A stretch of 22,348 nucleotides of DNA, from positions 1-22,348 of the IMG/VR virus record IMGVR_UViG_3300042945_002748; one strand, written 5' to 3'. How positions within the stretch are numbered: the first letter of the stretch is position 1; every line of letters starts with the position of its first letter. Below, one piece after another: positions 8,275-15,134 of this stretch. Both the position numbers and the translations under genes were made by a program. The notes below the pieces were generated by a model, which saw nothing but the letters and a program-made list of their open reading frames with translations, did not search any database and was not told where the DNA came from. This DNA comes from a virus.

Positions 8275-8646
8275 TTAAGCCCCTTCTCTTAAGATCTTTT
8301 GTGCTTTATTATCTAATTCTGTAATAGATTGAATATTAACGTTAGAATCTGGTGACTGAAATCTAGAATTCCATTTAATAAATTCATTGACAAGCCTATC
8401 AGATAGAACTTTTCGGTCTTGTGTCGGAATTAAACCAATCTTATAAGCATGGGCTTGTAAATCAGTCATATTCATTTCTGCTAATTGTCCACGATATTCA
8501 TCTGTACTTTTAGCCGTATAAATTGATAATTTTTCACCTAAAATTTCATCTAAAGATGACGAAATATTACTAGGAAGAGAATTTTCATCTTTACCATGGA
8601 CTTGCATGATTTTTGGTTTACGCCCACGCTTTTTAGCATTATTCAT
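8275..8646 (-). CDS. AT-hook/SAP-like protein downstream of capsid gene, 123 aa
   Basis: The N-terminus has KKRGRKPK at residues 5-12, which resembles an AT-hook or a nucleic-acid-binding basic patch. Residues ~58-90 contain MTDLQAHAYKIGLIP...KVLSDRLVNEF, the pattern of SAP or Rho N-terminal-like helix-extension-helix domains. Such small proteins are often found beside phage capsid genes, but their role is not settled; DNA contact at the head-tail junction is possible. The gene is the first downstream of the capsid terminator, so it needs readthrough or its own promoter. The domain reading is by eye. Confidence 0.6.
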   Translation of the reverse strand: MNNAKKRGRKPKIMQVHGKDENSLPSNISSSLDEILGEKLSIYTAKSTDEYRGQLAEMNMTDLQAHAYKIGLIPTQDRKVLSDRLVNEFIKWNSRFQSPDSNVNIQSITELDNKAQKILREGA

Positions 8647-8678
8647 AATAATGATATTTTTTATTTTATAAAAAATCT

Positions 8679-8710
8679 AAAAAAAAACCGCCCCAATTAA
8701 GGGGCGGTTT
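8679..8710 (-). terminator. Rho-independent terminator after major capsid gene
   Basis: A 10-bp perfect GC-rich stem (8685-8694 with 8701-8710, AAACCGCCCC and its complement) closes a six-base loop. On the minus strand a T run follows (8679-8687). It lies 23 bases past the capsid stop codon. It is one of only two strong terminators I see in the window. Confidence 0.92.
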
Positions 8711-8733
8711 AATTTTTAAACTATTTAATTTAA

Positions 8734-9855
8734 TTAGACAATTAAACCAACAGCTGCACGAGCATCAACAGCCACGCGGCCTTCTTCTACAAAACTATAG
8801 AAGCCGACTTTTTGACTACGGGCTAAGAATTGATCATCAGGAAGAACCTGAACTTGACCACGACTTTCGCTTTGGATAGCTACTGGGCGTAAGAACGCAT
8901 TGCGGCTTGCATCAACACCAATCAATAATTCTTGCGAGGAACTTGTGAAAGATCCAGGCGAAGAAGAACCATCAAATTGAGTATATGATGTTACTCCGGC
9001 TAAACTTTGGAATAAGTCGTTATATTTACGACTTTTTCCGAGTTCTAACAATTCATGAATTGTTACACCAAAGATTTCGCTCGTTCCTGCCGAGCGGTAG
9101 ATTTCTTCACGAACGCTATCAGGAAGAGCAACGTTACCAGCACTTGTTCCGCCACCACTTCTTGTGTTCATTGGCTGATAAGCAAATGCGCGAATTTGAG
9201 CTTTGATTTCAGGACTTACAAATAAATCTGTTAATCCACGGCTTTGAAGAGCTTGTGGGGTACCAGTTGTGTAAGCAGCGTTTAATCTGCGGACTAAAGT
9301 CCAGAGATTGTTCATATCGTCCAATTGGAACGTACCAGCTGTTCCTGTTTTAAATACGTGTTTTTTACCTTGTGTTGTGGCATCAGCAAGCAATTTAAGA
9401 ACTACAGCCCATGCATTACGTTCTTGTTTAACAAGAAGTTCATTGGCCATGCGCTCTAAACCAGCAGCAACAACATCAAGACGTGCTCTACGAACATAAC
9501 GTTTGTCCATAGAAATAGCACTGTCAAGACGATACGTATTGATCTTCATTTCTTGAAGACCTTGTACGAAATTGGTTGGTAAACCACCACCAACTGTTTG
9601 TGACCAAACAGTAATAGTGCCTTCATTCATTCCATAGTATAAGTCGAGAGGAATCGATGGTGAGTCATCTTCGTCAAATTCTACGTCACGATAAATCATT
9701 GATGCTGTGCCAGCTTGTAAAAGAACTTGCTGTACAACTTCACTTATAAATGCTGCGAAAGCTTCTTGGGCTTCCATAGCAACAGTTTTATTATCAGAAG
9801 CAAGAGCTTTGATAAGCTCAATTTGTTCTGGATTTTTTTCGAATTGTATTTTCAT
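8734..9855 (-). CDS. Major capsid protein (HK97-fold type), 373 aa
   Basis: This is the probable shell subunit. Length fits HK97-fold capsid proteins. The helical N-terminus (residues 1-45) is followed by a loop and strand region, YRDVEFDEDDSPSIPLDLYY, then a long helix containing RYVRRARLDVVAAGLERMAN and KQERNAWAVVLKLLADA, resembling the spine helix. Later segments include LTDLFVSPEIKAQIRAFAYQ and the C-terminal FYSFVEEGRVAVDARAAVG, typical P-domain and A-domain patterns. Codon usage is the least AT-biased of the region. It follows the protease/scaffold and decoration genes and is followed by a strong terminator. There is no obvious Shine-Dalgarno; the leader is A-rich. Confidence 0.88.
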   Translation of the reverse strand: MKIQFEKNPEQIELIKALASDNKTVAMEAQEAFAAFISEVVQQVLLQAGTASMIYRDVEFDEDDSPSIPLDLYYGMNEGTITVWSQTVGGGLPTNFVQGLQEMKINTYRLDSAISMDKRYVRRARLDVVAAGLERMANELLVKQERNAWAVVLKLLADATTQGKKHVFKTGTAGTFQLDDMNNLWTLVRRLNAAYTTGTPQALQSRGLTDLFVSPEIKAQIRAFAYQPMNTRSGGGTSAGNVALPDSVREEIYRSAGTSEIFGVTIHELLELGKSRKYNDLFQSLAGVTSYTQFDGSSSPGSFTSSSQELLIGVDASRNAFLRPVAIQSESRGQVQVLPDDQFLARSQKVGFYSFVEEGRVAVDARAAVGLIV

Positions 9856-9876
9856 ATTTTTAAATTTCTATCTTTT

Positions 9877-9886
9877 TTTATTATAA
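9877..9886 (-). promoter_or_regulatory. TTATAATAAA box before capsid gene
   Basis: The minus strand reads TTATAATAAA at the stop codon of the decoration gene, 21 bases before the capsid ATG. It contains a perfect TATAAT hexamer, like a sigma-70 -10 element. The same ten bases recur in other gene junctions here. It could be the capsid promoter; part of the match comes from the TAA TAA stop codons. Confidence 0.35.
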
Positions 9887-10414
9887 TTCAACTTTCAATA
9901 AAGCAAAACCTTCGTTATCTTTTGGACCGAGGAACTTACCTACTGTTTTTTGTGAATATTCAACTACTTTATAATTTCCACCACCATTATTAGCAACAGC
10001 TGCGCCACTACCAAAGTTTGGTTCTCCAGAGATACCGCTAACGAGAACTAAACCTTTTGTAAGAATTGGGCATGCTTGTCCACTAATAATAACATCCATT
10101 TCGGCTGCCTTGCGTGGATTGTGCATTAATCTTTCTCCATTTTCATCAACTTCACGAACATCTTTAAGAAGAAGTCCAACGATTTTTCCGCTAGCTCCAG
10201 AAGGTGCTGCGCTAACCGTCCAAGGAACATTAAATTGTGCCGAGTACGTATTTGAATAAGGTGAAAGATTATCTAATATTGAAGGATTACGAAAATCAAC
10301 GCCATTGCCATCAGCTACAACAACACTACCTTTATTAAGGCTTGAAGAGTTGACAGCAAATAAGTTGATTACATCGTGCTCATCATAATCTCTAAACGGT
10401 TTTAAATTTGCCAT
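9881..10414 (-). CDS. Putative capsid decoration protein, 177 aa
   Basis: The gene is directly upstream of the major capsid gene and downstream of the protease/scaffold gene, the usual decoration-protein slot (lambda gpD-like). The product is Gly/Ala/Val-rich and probably beta-structured: LFAVNSSSLNKGSVVVADG near the N-terminus, KIVGLLLKDVREVDENGERL in the middle, and a Gly/Asn-rich loop before a final strand, FALLKVEL. No cleavage or catalytic motif is evident. Codon use resembles that of the capsid gene, consistent with abundant expression. The call rests on position and composition. Confidence 0.6.
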   Translation of the reverse strand: MANLKPFRDYDEHDVINLFAVNSSSLNKGSVVVADGNGVDFRNPSILDNLSPYSNTYSAQFNVPWTVSAAPSGASGKIVGLLLKDVREVDENGERLMHNPRKAAEMDVIISGQACPILTKGLVLVSGISGEPNFGSGAAVANNGGGNYKVVEYSQKTVGKFLGPKDNEGFALLKVEL

Positions 10415-10429
10415 ATATTTATTTTTCTA

Positions 10430-12268
10430 TTATTTAATTTTTACGCTATTTTTATTGAAAGCAGCACTAATTTTTTCAACTAATGTTGCTTCTTGAGGAG
10501 AGGAAGCATTTGGAAGAACTTCTTCCTTGACCTCTGCACTCGAAATTACTTCTTCTACTGTTTTAGTTTCTGTCGCGGCTATTTCGGAAGCTTTTTCTTC
10601 TTTCATTTCTTCTTTTTTCATTTCTTCCTTTTTATATTCAGCTTTTGCTGATTTCTTTTTAGCTGCGGCGAATGTAGAGAACTTTTTATACCATTTTTCG
10701 AATTGTTCATCGTTTTCAATGGCGTTTAAATCTTCTGCAATAATACTACGATCTTCATCAGTAAGATCAAATTCTTCATCAAGTAAGCTCATTCTGCGTT
10801 GAAAATTGGCTTCAATTTCTTTGGCCTTGAGGTCTTCTTGAATTTTATTGAATTCTTCTTTTACTTTATCACTATCAGCTTTGATTGATTCGAGGTCAAC
10901 CTTTAATGCAGAAATTTGATCTTCTGCGGCTTGTAGTGCAGTTTCTTTTTCTTCAACTTTTAATTTCCATTCTTTAGCAAGATCTGCGATGCGGTTCGAA
11001 ATAAATTCACGAACTTCACTAGCAGCAACTTCTTTCATGGAATCTTCCGTAATATCATCAATATTTTTTAGTTGCATATTAATTTTTACATTTTTATTTA
11101 CGGTTTGGACACTTTTTTTATTTATTTTAATTTCAGAAGATTCTAATTCATTTTCTTCTTCATCATCTTCTTGTTCCATTTTTACATAATCTTCGGCTTC
11201 TTTTTTAGTTTCAAAGCATTTATATAATTCACCATCTTCTAAAACAGCAAACCCATTACATCCTTCAAAACCTTCTTTAACTTCATACATAGAAGCTTTG
11301 GATTCTTTTTCTACTTGTGGTTTATCATAAGAAATAACAACACCACTAACTTCAGCAGCAGGAGTATTTGTAAAACCAATACCCAAAGGGAGAACACTCC
11401 CTTGAAGATTTAAAAGAATTATTTCACCATCTTCACTAAGACCATTACCACCAAAAACTTTTAAACGATCTTTAAGTTCTATAATATCTTCTTCATTTTC
11501 TATAATACTTGCATCAGCTAAGTTCTTATTACCTTTAGCAACATTAAATTCATTAAACCCAAGTTCCCAACTAGCACTAACTGATAAATATTTATTAGAA
11601 GATGGATCGCTACTCTCAACAAGCTCTGAAGCAAATTCTGGATTTACAATTTTCCATACATAACCAGAAAGAACAACATTAAAAGGATCTTTCATTGCTT
11701 TTACTTCCTCAAGAGTTAATGGCTTACTACTACCAAATTCACTAAATCCATAACCAGTACAGACACCAACTACAACTTTACGATTATGTTCGATGTTAAA
11801 TGGTTTATTAATAAAATTTTCAACCATTGCCAAAGCAACGTCTGTACTAATTATATGGCCATTCTTATTTCCACGATTAACAACAAAAGCGTCAAAAGCA
11901 ACGCCCATTAAATCACGGTTAACGTCAAGATCAACATTTTTTGGAAGATATTCTTTTAATTGATCAACCGAGGCGACTGCTAAATATTTATCTTCATCAG
12001 ATGAAACCATTGCTTGTACAATGATACCATCAAAACGAATTGAGTATTTAAAATCTTTCATTTTATCCATTTGTAAATTTACACTTTGTTCGGCTAACAG
12101 CGCAACATTTTTGAGTTTATTGCTAATAACAATTTTATTGTTTTCGAATTTATCTAACTCCATGGCGCACAAGGAGATGGGGCGAGAGAAAGAAAAAAGT
12201 AAATCAGACAAGTCAAACCCAGTTAGGGGATCAACATTTTTTACTGGCTCATCTTCGTAAGTCGGCAT
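10430..12268 (-). CDS. Prohead maturation protease fused to scaffold-like domain, 612 aa
   Basis: I place the start at ATG 12268; a longer reading from TTG at 12340 would overlap the endolysin gene. Residues ~95-310 look like a prohead protease: a strand-rich core with AFDAFVVNRGNKNGHI, then NKPFNIEHNRK with candidate catalytic His161, and KYLSVSASWELGF with candidate Ser around 229-233. Residues ~327-361 form a small module with EGFEGCNGFAVLEDGELYKC. From ~398 onward the protein is a Lys/Glu/Ala-rich coiled coil typical of scaffolds, with a repetitive KKEEMKKEEMK stretch. It precedes the decoration and capsid genes. An internal ATG at 11077 could yield a separate 215-residue scaffold. The protease family and catalytic residues are inferred by eye. 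Confidence 0.72.
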   Translation of the reverse strand: MPTYEDEPVKNVDPLTGFDLSDLLFSFSRPISLCAMELDKFENNKIVISNKLKNVALLAEQSVNLQMDKMKDFKYSIRFDGIIVQAMVSSDEDKYLAVASVDQLKEYLPKNVDLDVNRDLMGVAFDAFVVNRGNKNGHIISTDVALAMVENFINKPFNIEHNRKVVVGVCTGYGFSEFGSSKPLTLEEVKAMKDPFNVVLSGYVWKIVNPEFASELVESSDPSSNKYLSVSASWELGFNEFNVAKGNKNLADASIIENEEDIIELKDRLKVFGGNGLSEDGEIILLNLQGSVLPLGIGFTNTPAAEVSGVVISYDKPQVEKESKASMYEVKEGFEGCNGFAVLEDGELYKCFETKKEAEDYVKMEQEDDEEENELESSEIKINKKSVQTVNKNVKINMQLKNIDDITEDSMKEVAASEVREFISNRIADLAKEWKLKVEEKETALQAAEDQISALKVDLESIKADSDKVKEEFNKIQEDLKAKEIEANFQRRMSLLDEEFDLTDEDRSIIAEDLNAIENDEQFEKWYKKFSTFAAAKKKSAKAEYKKEEMKKEEMKEEKASEIAATETKTVEEVISSAEVKEEVLPNASSPQEATLVEKISAAFNKNSVKIK

Positions 12269-12272
12269 TTTG

Positions 12273-12282
12273 TTTATTATAA
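12273..12282 (-). promoter_or_regulatory. TTATAATAAA box before protease gene
   Basis: TTATAATAAA on the minus strand lies four bases before the ATG at 12268. GTGTAA lies a few bases further upstream. The arrangement, with 19 bases between GTGTAA and ATG, is the same as before the portal gene. No Shine-Dalgarno is present. A promoter giving a very short leader is possible; inference only. Confidence 0.35.
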
Positions 12283-12309
12283 ATATATTACACTCATTTT
12301 TATAATTTA

Positions 12310-13005
12310 TTATAAATAAGCTGCTTGAAAGTGCATCCAATCAAAATTACGGGCGCGACCTAAACTAGTCCAACCTTCTGCTTCTACTATTTTCCAAAAA
12401 TCATTATAAACTGGTTTTCCAAAAGAAGCTTTATCTTTGCCCATTTTTAATTGGTTATTATCTGGGTCTAAATCAACAGCCGCACCCCATGAATGAATCG
12501 ACCAAGACGAACCGCCTCTTTTTCTTCTCACATTAACACACCCACCAAACAAATCTAGTTTTAATTTTACAATTTCTTTTTCACCATATGTTTTTAATGT
12601 GTTTTCAAATATAGTATATAAAGATTTTGCAACTTTTTCATGGCACGAAATTTTAGTTAATGTAGTTGTGGATGACCATGCAAGTTTTAATTTATAAGGG
12701 ATTTCTAATCTAGTTATATTTTCACCAACTGGTCCATAAAAATTTACCATACTATTATAGTCTTGTTTCGGCCACTTTTGAGAAAGCGGTGTATTCGTAG
12801 AAATATTTGTAACAAATTTCCATGTTTTAGGACCTACAACACCATCTGGTTTTAATCCATTTTTAATTTGAAATTTTAAAGTTTCTCTCTCGGTTGCAGG
12901 GCCAAAAGCTCCATCTACATATGGAATTTTATAACCAGCACTTTGTAAAAACAATTGCCATTGTTTGACTTCCTCATTCACATCTCCTTTTTGTAAAACT
13001 TTCAT
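12310..13005 (-). CDS. Endolysin: peptidoglycan-binding domain plus M15 peptidase, 231 aa
   Basis: This enzyme should cleave the peptide side chains of peptidoglycan at the end of infection. Residues ~1-65 are a PG_binding_1-type domain (KGDVNEEVKQWQLFLQ, then VDGAFGPATERETLKFQ and PDGVVGPKTW). Residues ~125-231 match the M15/VanY-type Zn peptidase: SIHSWGAAVDLD gives Ser169, His171 and Asp178, and DWMHF gives His225, the expected Zn ligands. I chose ATG at 13005, one base after the upstream stop, over an overlapping TTG at 13026. It follows a two-span membrane protein that could be its holin. No signal peptide is present, so export would need a holin. The exact bond cleaved (D,D- or L,D-) cannot be read from the sequence. 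Confidence 0.93.
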   Translation of the reverse strand: MKVLQKGDVNEEVKQWQLFLQSAGYKIPYVDGAFGPATERETLKFQIKNGLKPDGVVGPKTWKFVTNISTNTPLSQKWPKQDYNSMVNFYGPVGENITRLEIPYKLKLAWSSTTTLTKISCHEKVAKSLYTIFENTLKTYGEKEIVKLKLDLFGGCVNVRRKRGGSSWSIHSWGAAVDLDPDNNQLKMGKDKASFGKPVYNDFWKIVEAEGWTSLGRARNFDWMHFQAAYL

Positions 13006-13006
13006 G

Positions 13007-13483
13007 CTACCTAATTTCCTGATCAAAGACCCATTCTATTGGCGCATATGAGATATCGTCTTTAAATTTGTCTGCATATACAATAGTTTGTTCTTCTATA
13101 ATTTTTTCTTCTCTTTGTTCTGATGTTAAAATAGAATCTAAATTTGTATTTGAAGAACTTCCGTATTTAAAATCAATAGCCGCTTGGACACCAATATAAG
13201 ACGCGACAATTATGGCGACAATCTCGACTGTTTTTGTAAAAATAGTTACGTAGCCTGCAATTAATTCATTCTTGCTTGGTAATAAAAAAAGAATTGCAAC
13301 AGATAATAAATAAAAGCCCAATAGCCCAATAAAGGAAGAAAATGCTAAGAAAAATTTTTTAGATTTAAAATGGTTTTCATTCCTCATCGAATTTTGTAAT
13401 TCGATTGGCGTATTTGGCGGAACCTTATTCGAGCTTAAAAAAGCCGCTGCATTGCTAGCAATATTTTTTACATTCTCCCACAT
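13007..13483 (-). CDS. Two-span membrane protein, holin candidate, 158 aa
   Basis: Two clear hydrophobic segments are present: residues ~45-68 (FFLAFSSFIGLLGFYLLSVA) and ~78-103 (VEIVAIIVASYIGVQAAI). The N-terminal ~40 residues are polar, and the C-terminal ~50 are charged and acidic. The ATG directly abuts the TAA of the 39-residue gene upstream, and the endolysin starts one base after its stop, so the three are likely translated together. The topology and the place next to the endolysin suggest a class II-like holin. Longer soluble tails than usual leave room for another membrane function. Confidence 0.65.
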   Translation of the reverse strand: MWENVKNIASNAAAFLSSNKVPPNTPIELQNSMRNENHFKSKKFFLAFSSFIGLLGFYLLSVAILFLLPSKNELIAGYVTIFTKTVEIVAIIVASYIGVQAAIDFKYGSSSNTNLDSILTSEQREEKIIEEQTIVYADKFKDDISYAPIEWVFDQEIR

Positions 13484-13603
13484 TTAAAATAATATTGCGC
13501 CAAATAATAATCCAGCGGCAAATATTCCAATTAATGTAGCCTTACCAGGGTTAGCTTGAACCCAAGCGACTGTTTTTTCATAGTATTCTGTTATCTTGTT
13601 CAT
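13484..13603 (-). CDS. Small single-span membrane protein, 39 aa
   Basis: This short reading frame runs from ATG at 13603 to TAA at 13484-13486. The N-terminus (MNKITEYYEKTVAWVQANPG) is polar, and residues 21-39 (KATLIGIFAAGLLFGAILF) form one hydrophobic span reaching the C-terminus. It fills the space between two membrane-protein genes exactly, with four bases before it and none after. That supports it as a real gene. A small holin, pinholin or antiholin-like role is plausible from context. The leader reads TTTTTATAAAATT, with no Shine-Dalgarno. Confidence 0.75.
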   Translation of the reverse strand: MNKITEYYEKTVAWVQANPGKATLIGIFAAGLLFGAILF

Positions 13604-13607
13604 AATT

Positions 13608-14123
13608 TTATAAAAAGAACCAAACTAATGCTCCAAAGAGTCCAGCGCCACCAATTGGCACAAGTAAATTATATGGCGGGGGTACGAATCCCATAATTTG
13701 TAATCCTAATAAAACGCCACCAGCAGCAGCTATCAAAGCAGCAATCCATTTCAAACGATGATATCGTTTAATCGCATTTGTATATTTTTCAAGCCATTTT
13801 TGCGCCTCGGCCTGTTGGACAACACCCCATTCTTTTAAAGTAGAAATATCTTTATTAAGCTTATCAATTTCTGCAAAACTTTGATCAAGATCTAAACGTG
13901 CTTGATTTAAGCTTTGTGTTAATTTAGAATTCTCAGTTTTAGCGACATTTAATTCATTTTTCAATTCTTTAATAATTAATTTAGCATCTTGAACGGGTGT
14001 TTTTGTTTTTTCAACAACTACAGGGGTAGGTTTTGGTGTTGCTTTGGGTTTTGGTTTCCAGAATTGTCCATAACTTGTTATAGGTAAAACTAGCAATATA
14101 ATTAATGGTAATAATTTTTTCAT
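13608..14123 (-). CDS. Signal-peptide, coiled-coil protein with C-terminal membrane spans, 171 aa
   Basis: Residues 1-20 (MKKLLPLIILLVLPITSYGQ) form a signal peptide or N-terminal anchor. A Lys/Pro-rich linker follows (KPKPKATPKPTP). Residues ~48-115 are a coiled coil, and ~125-171 contain two hydrophobic segments (WIAALIAAAGGVLLGLQIMG and LLVPIGGAGLFGALVWFFL). The gene overlaps the upstream lipoprotein gene by four bases (ATGA). Pairing with a lipoprotein beside an endolysin recalls i-spanin/o-spanin couples, but the C-terminal spans are not typical of an i-spanin. I therefore call it a lysis-cassette envelope protein of uncertain role. Confidence 0.65.
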   Translation of the reverse strand: MKKLLPLIILLVLPITSYGQFWKPKPKATPKPTPVVVEKTKTPVQDAKLIIKELKNELNVAKTENSKLTQSLNQARLDLDQSFAEIDKLNKDISTLKEWGVVQQAEAQKWLEKYTNAIKRYHRLKWIAALIAAAGGVLLGLQIMGFVPPPYNLLVPIGGAGLFGALVWFFL

Positions 14124-14389
14124 TTAATTGGGTCCTTTACTATCTTTGGTTCTGATTGTTCTATTTGTTCTAACAATTTTTCTAAACGCTCAGCGAGAGT
14201 CAACGCTTTGTCAACTTTTTCACCGACTAAAGTGTTTGACTCGCCAGCTTTTTCTAATTCCGTTTTTGTTTTTTCTAACGAACTAATTACTTCTCCAGTA
14301 TTAGCAATTGGGGGCGCAGATTTTTTATGATCTGGGTTCAAACAAATACACCCAGTTAAAAACACGCTAAATATTAATAAGTATCTCAT
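14120..14389 (-). CDS. Small outer-membrane lipoprotein, o-spanin candidate, 89 aa
   Basis: The N-terminus MRYLLIFSVFLTGCICL has a lipobox, LTGC, with Cys14 as the lipidated residue. The +2 residue is Ile, not Asp, so outer-membrane sorting is expected in Gram-negative hosts. The mature protein is a short charged helix or coiled coil (residues ~30-80). It overlaps the next envelope gene by four bases. Size, lipobox and gene partner fit an o-spanin of two-component spanins, which fuse inner and outer membranes at lysis. It also indicates a Gram-negative host. The start is preceded by TATATAAATAT with no Shine-Dalgarno. Confidence 0.75.
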   Translation of the reverse strand: MRYLLIFSVFLTGCICLNPDHKKSAPPIANTGEVISSLEKTKTELEKAGESNTLVGEKVDKALTLAERLEKLLEQIEQSEPKIVKDPIK

Positions 14390-14427
14390 ATATTTATATA
14401 CACATGAAATAAATTATAAAAACTTTA

Positions 14428-14673
14428 TTATTCAAAAGTATGATTATAACCTGTATTAGAAATTATACCGCTTACATTTCCGTCACCCCAATTTGCGAAT
14501 ACATTTCCATTATTATAAACCACGCTAAAACCCAACAAAGTTTTATTAAATGGATTAGCTATAAATTGCCAAAGATTTCCACTTGGAACTGGCCAAACCA
14601 GTGTTTCGCCCATGTATAAACGATTGACAATTCCAGTTCCTAAAAGAAAATTATCGGCTTCTTGTAATAACAT
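14428..14673 (-). CDS. Short tail-fibre/PKD-like protein, possibly truncated, 81 aa
   Basis: Residues ~1-30 contain GIVNRLYMGETLVWP, a pattern common in phage fibre or receptor-binding proteins. Residues ~45-81 look like the start of a PKD-like beta-sandwich: SVVYNNGNVFANWGDG and then TGYNHTFE. In PKD-type domains the strand after the H-T-F position continues for some 20 residues, whereas here TAA TAA stops follow at once. The gene starts one base after the upstream fibre gene's stop. It may be a genuine short adaptor or the remnant of a longer fibre gene. Confidence 0.6.
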   Translation of the reverse strand: MLLQEADNFLLGTGIVNRLYMGETLVWPVPSGNLWQFIANPFNKTLLGFSVVYNNGNVFANWGDGNVSGIISNTGYNHTFE

Positions 14674-14674
14674 A

Positions 14675-15133
14675 TTAGCCTACAATTACATAGAAAGTTG
14701 TTGGGTCTTTTAGTGAAAGAGCATTATATTGAGATTGCGTTAGTTTTACCATCGTATTGATTGTGCCATTGCTTCTAACTGCTTCACCGCTTAAAAGAAC
14801 GCCAGTTCCATTAACAGTTGGGTGAGACGCGAAATTTTTAATACCACTAATAGTTTGATCTCCAGTAGTTCGGACGGTCGAACTTAAATCCGCTTGTGCG
14901 ACCTCACCGCTTAAAAGAACGCCAGTTCCATTAACAGTTGGGTGAGACGCGAAATTTTTAATACCACTAATAGTTTGATTGCCAGTATTGTAAACTAAAT
15001 TTGAACCAAGTACTGGAAAATCCGAATTAATTACAAGATTTCTTAAAAAAATACCAGACACATCATCTTTAAGATAAAATCTTTGTCCAGATGATATTCC
15101 CGTATTTGAAAAATGAAATACTTGATTACTCAT
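14675..15133 (-). CDS. Small tail-fibre protein with duplicated module, 152 aa
   Basis: The start has AAGG at 15141-15144, seven bases upstream. The protein contains two copies of a 40-residue module, each with QTISGIKNFASHPTVNGTGV followed by LLSGE, preceded by a weaker related stretch with FFLRNLVINSDF-like character. Similar modules occur in the large spike encoded upstream (TGDQTISGVKTF and PLVNGTGFVLS), so the two genes share building blocks. This module type is common in phage fibres and probably forms trimeric stalk or beta-structure. The C-terminus (LSLKDPTTFYVIVG) is a usual fibre ending pattern. The gene is sandwiched between other short fibre-region genes and likely cotranscribed. 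Confidence 0.72.
   Translation of the reverse strand: MSNQVFHFSNTGISSGQRFYLKDDVSGIFLRNLVINSDFPVLGSNLVYNTGNQTISGIKNFASHPTVNGTGVLLSGEVAQADLSSTVRTTGDQTISGIKNFASHPTVNGTGVLLSGEAVRSNGTINTMVKLTQSQYNALSLKDPTTFYVIVG
14784..14859. repeat. 76-bp perfect direct repeat, copy 1
   Basis: These 76 bases are identical to 14904-14979. The copies are exactly 120 bases apart, so the duplication is in frame (40 codons). Perfect identity at third positions points to a recent duplication or continuing gene conversion. Confidence 0.95.
14904..14979. repeat. 76-bp perfect direct repeat, copy 2
   Basis: This is the second identical copy of the repeat at 14784-14859, within the same fibre gene. Confidence 0.95.
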
Positions 15134-15134
15134 T

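Noticed and set aside
12269-12340. Longer start (TTG at 12340) for the protease gene
   Set aside because: It would overlap the endolysin coding end by 31 bases and add a non-conserved-looking N-terminus; ATG at 12268 follows a recurring junction box.
13006-13026. TTG start at 13026 for the endolysin
   Set aside because: ATG at 13005 lies one base after the upstream stop, has AGG-type bases upstream, and starts right at the peptidoglycan-binding domain.
14391-14398. T4-type late promoter TATAAATA before the lipoprotein gene
   Set aside because: It lies only one base before the start codon, whereas T4-type late transcripts start downstream of the box, so the message would lack the start codon; the other starts do not share it.
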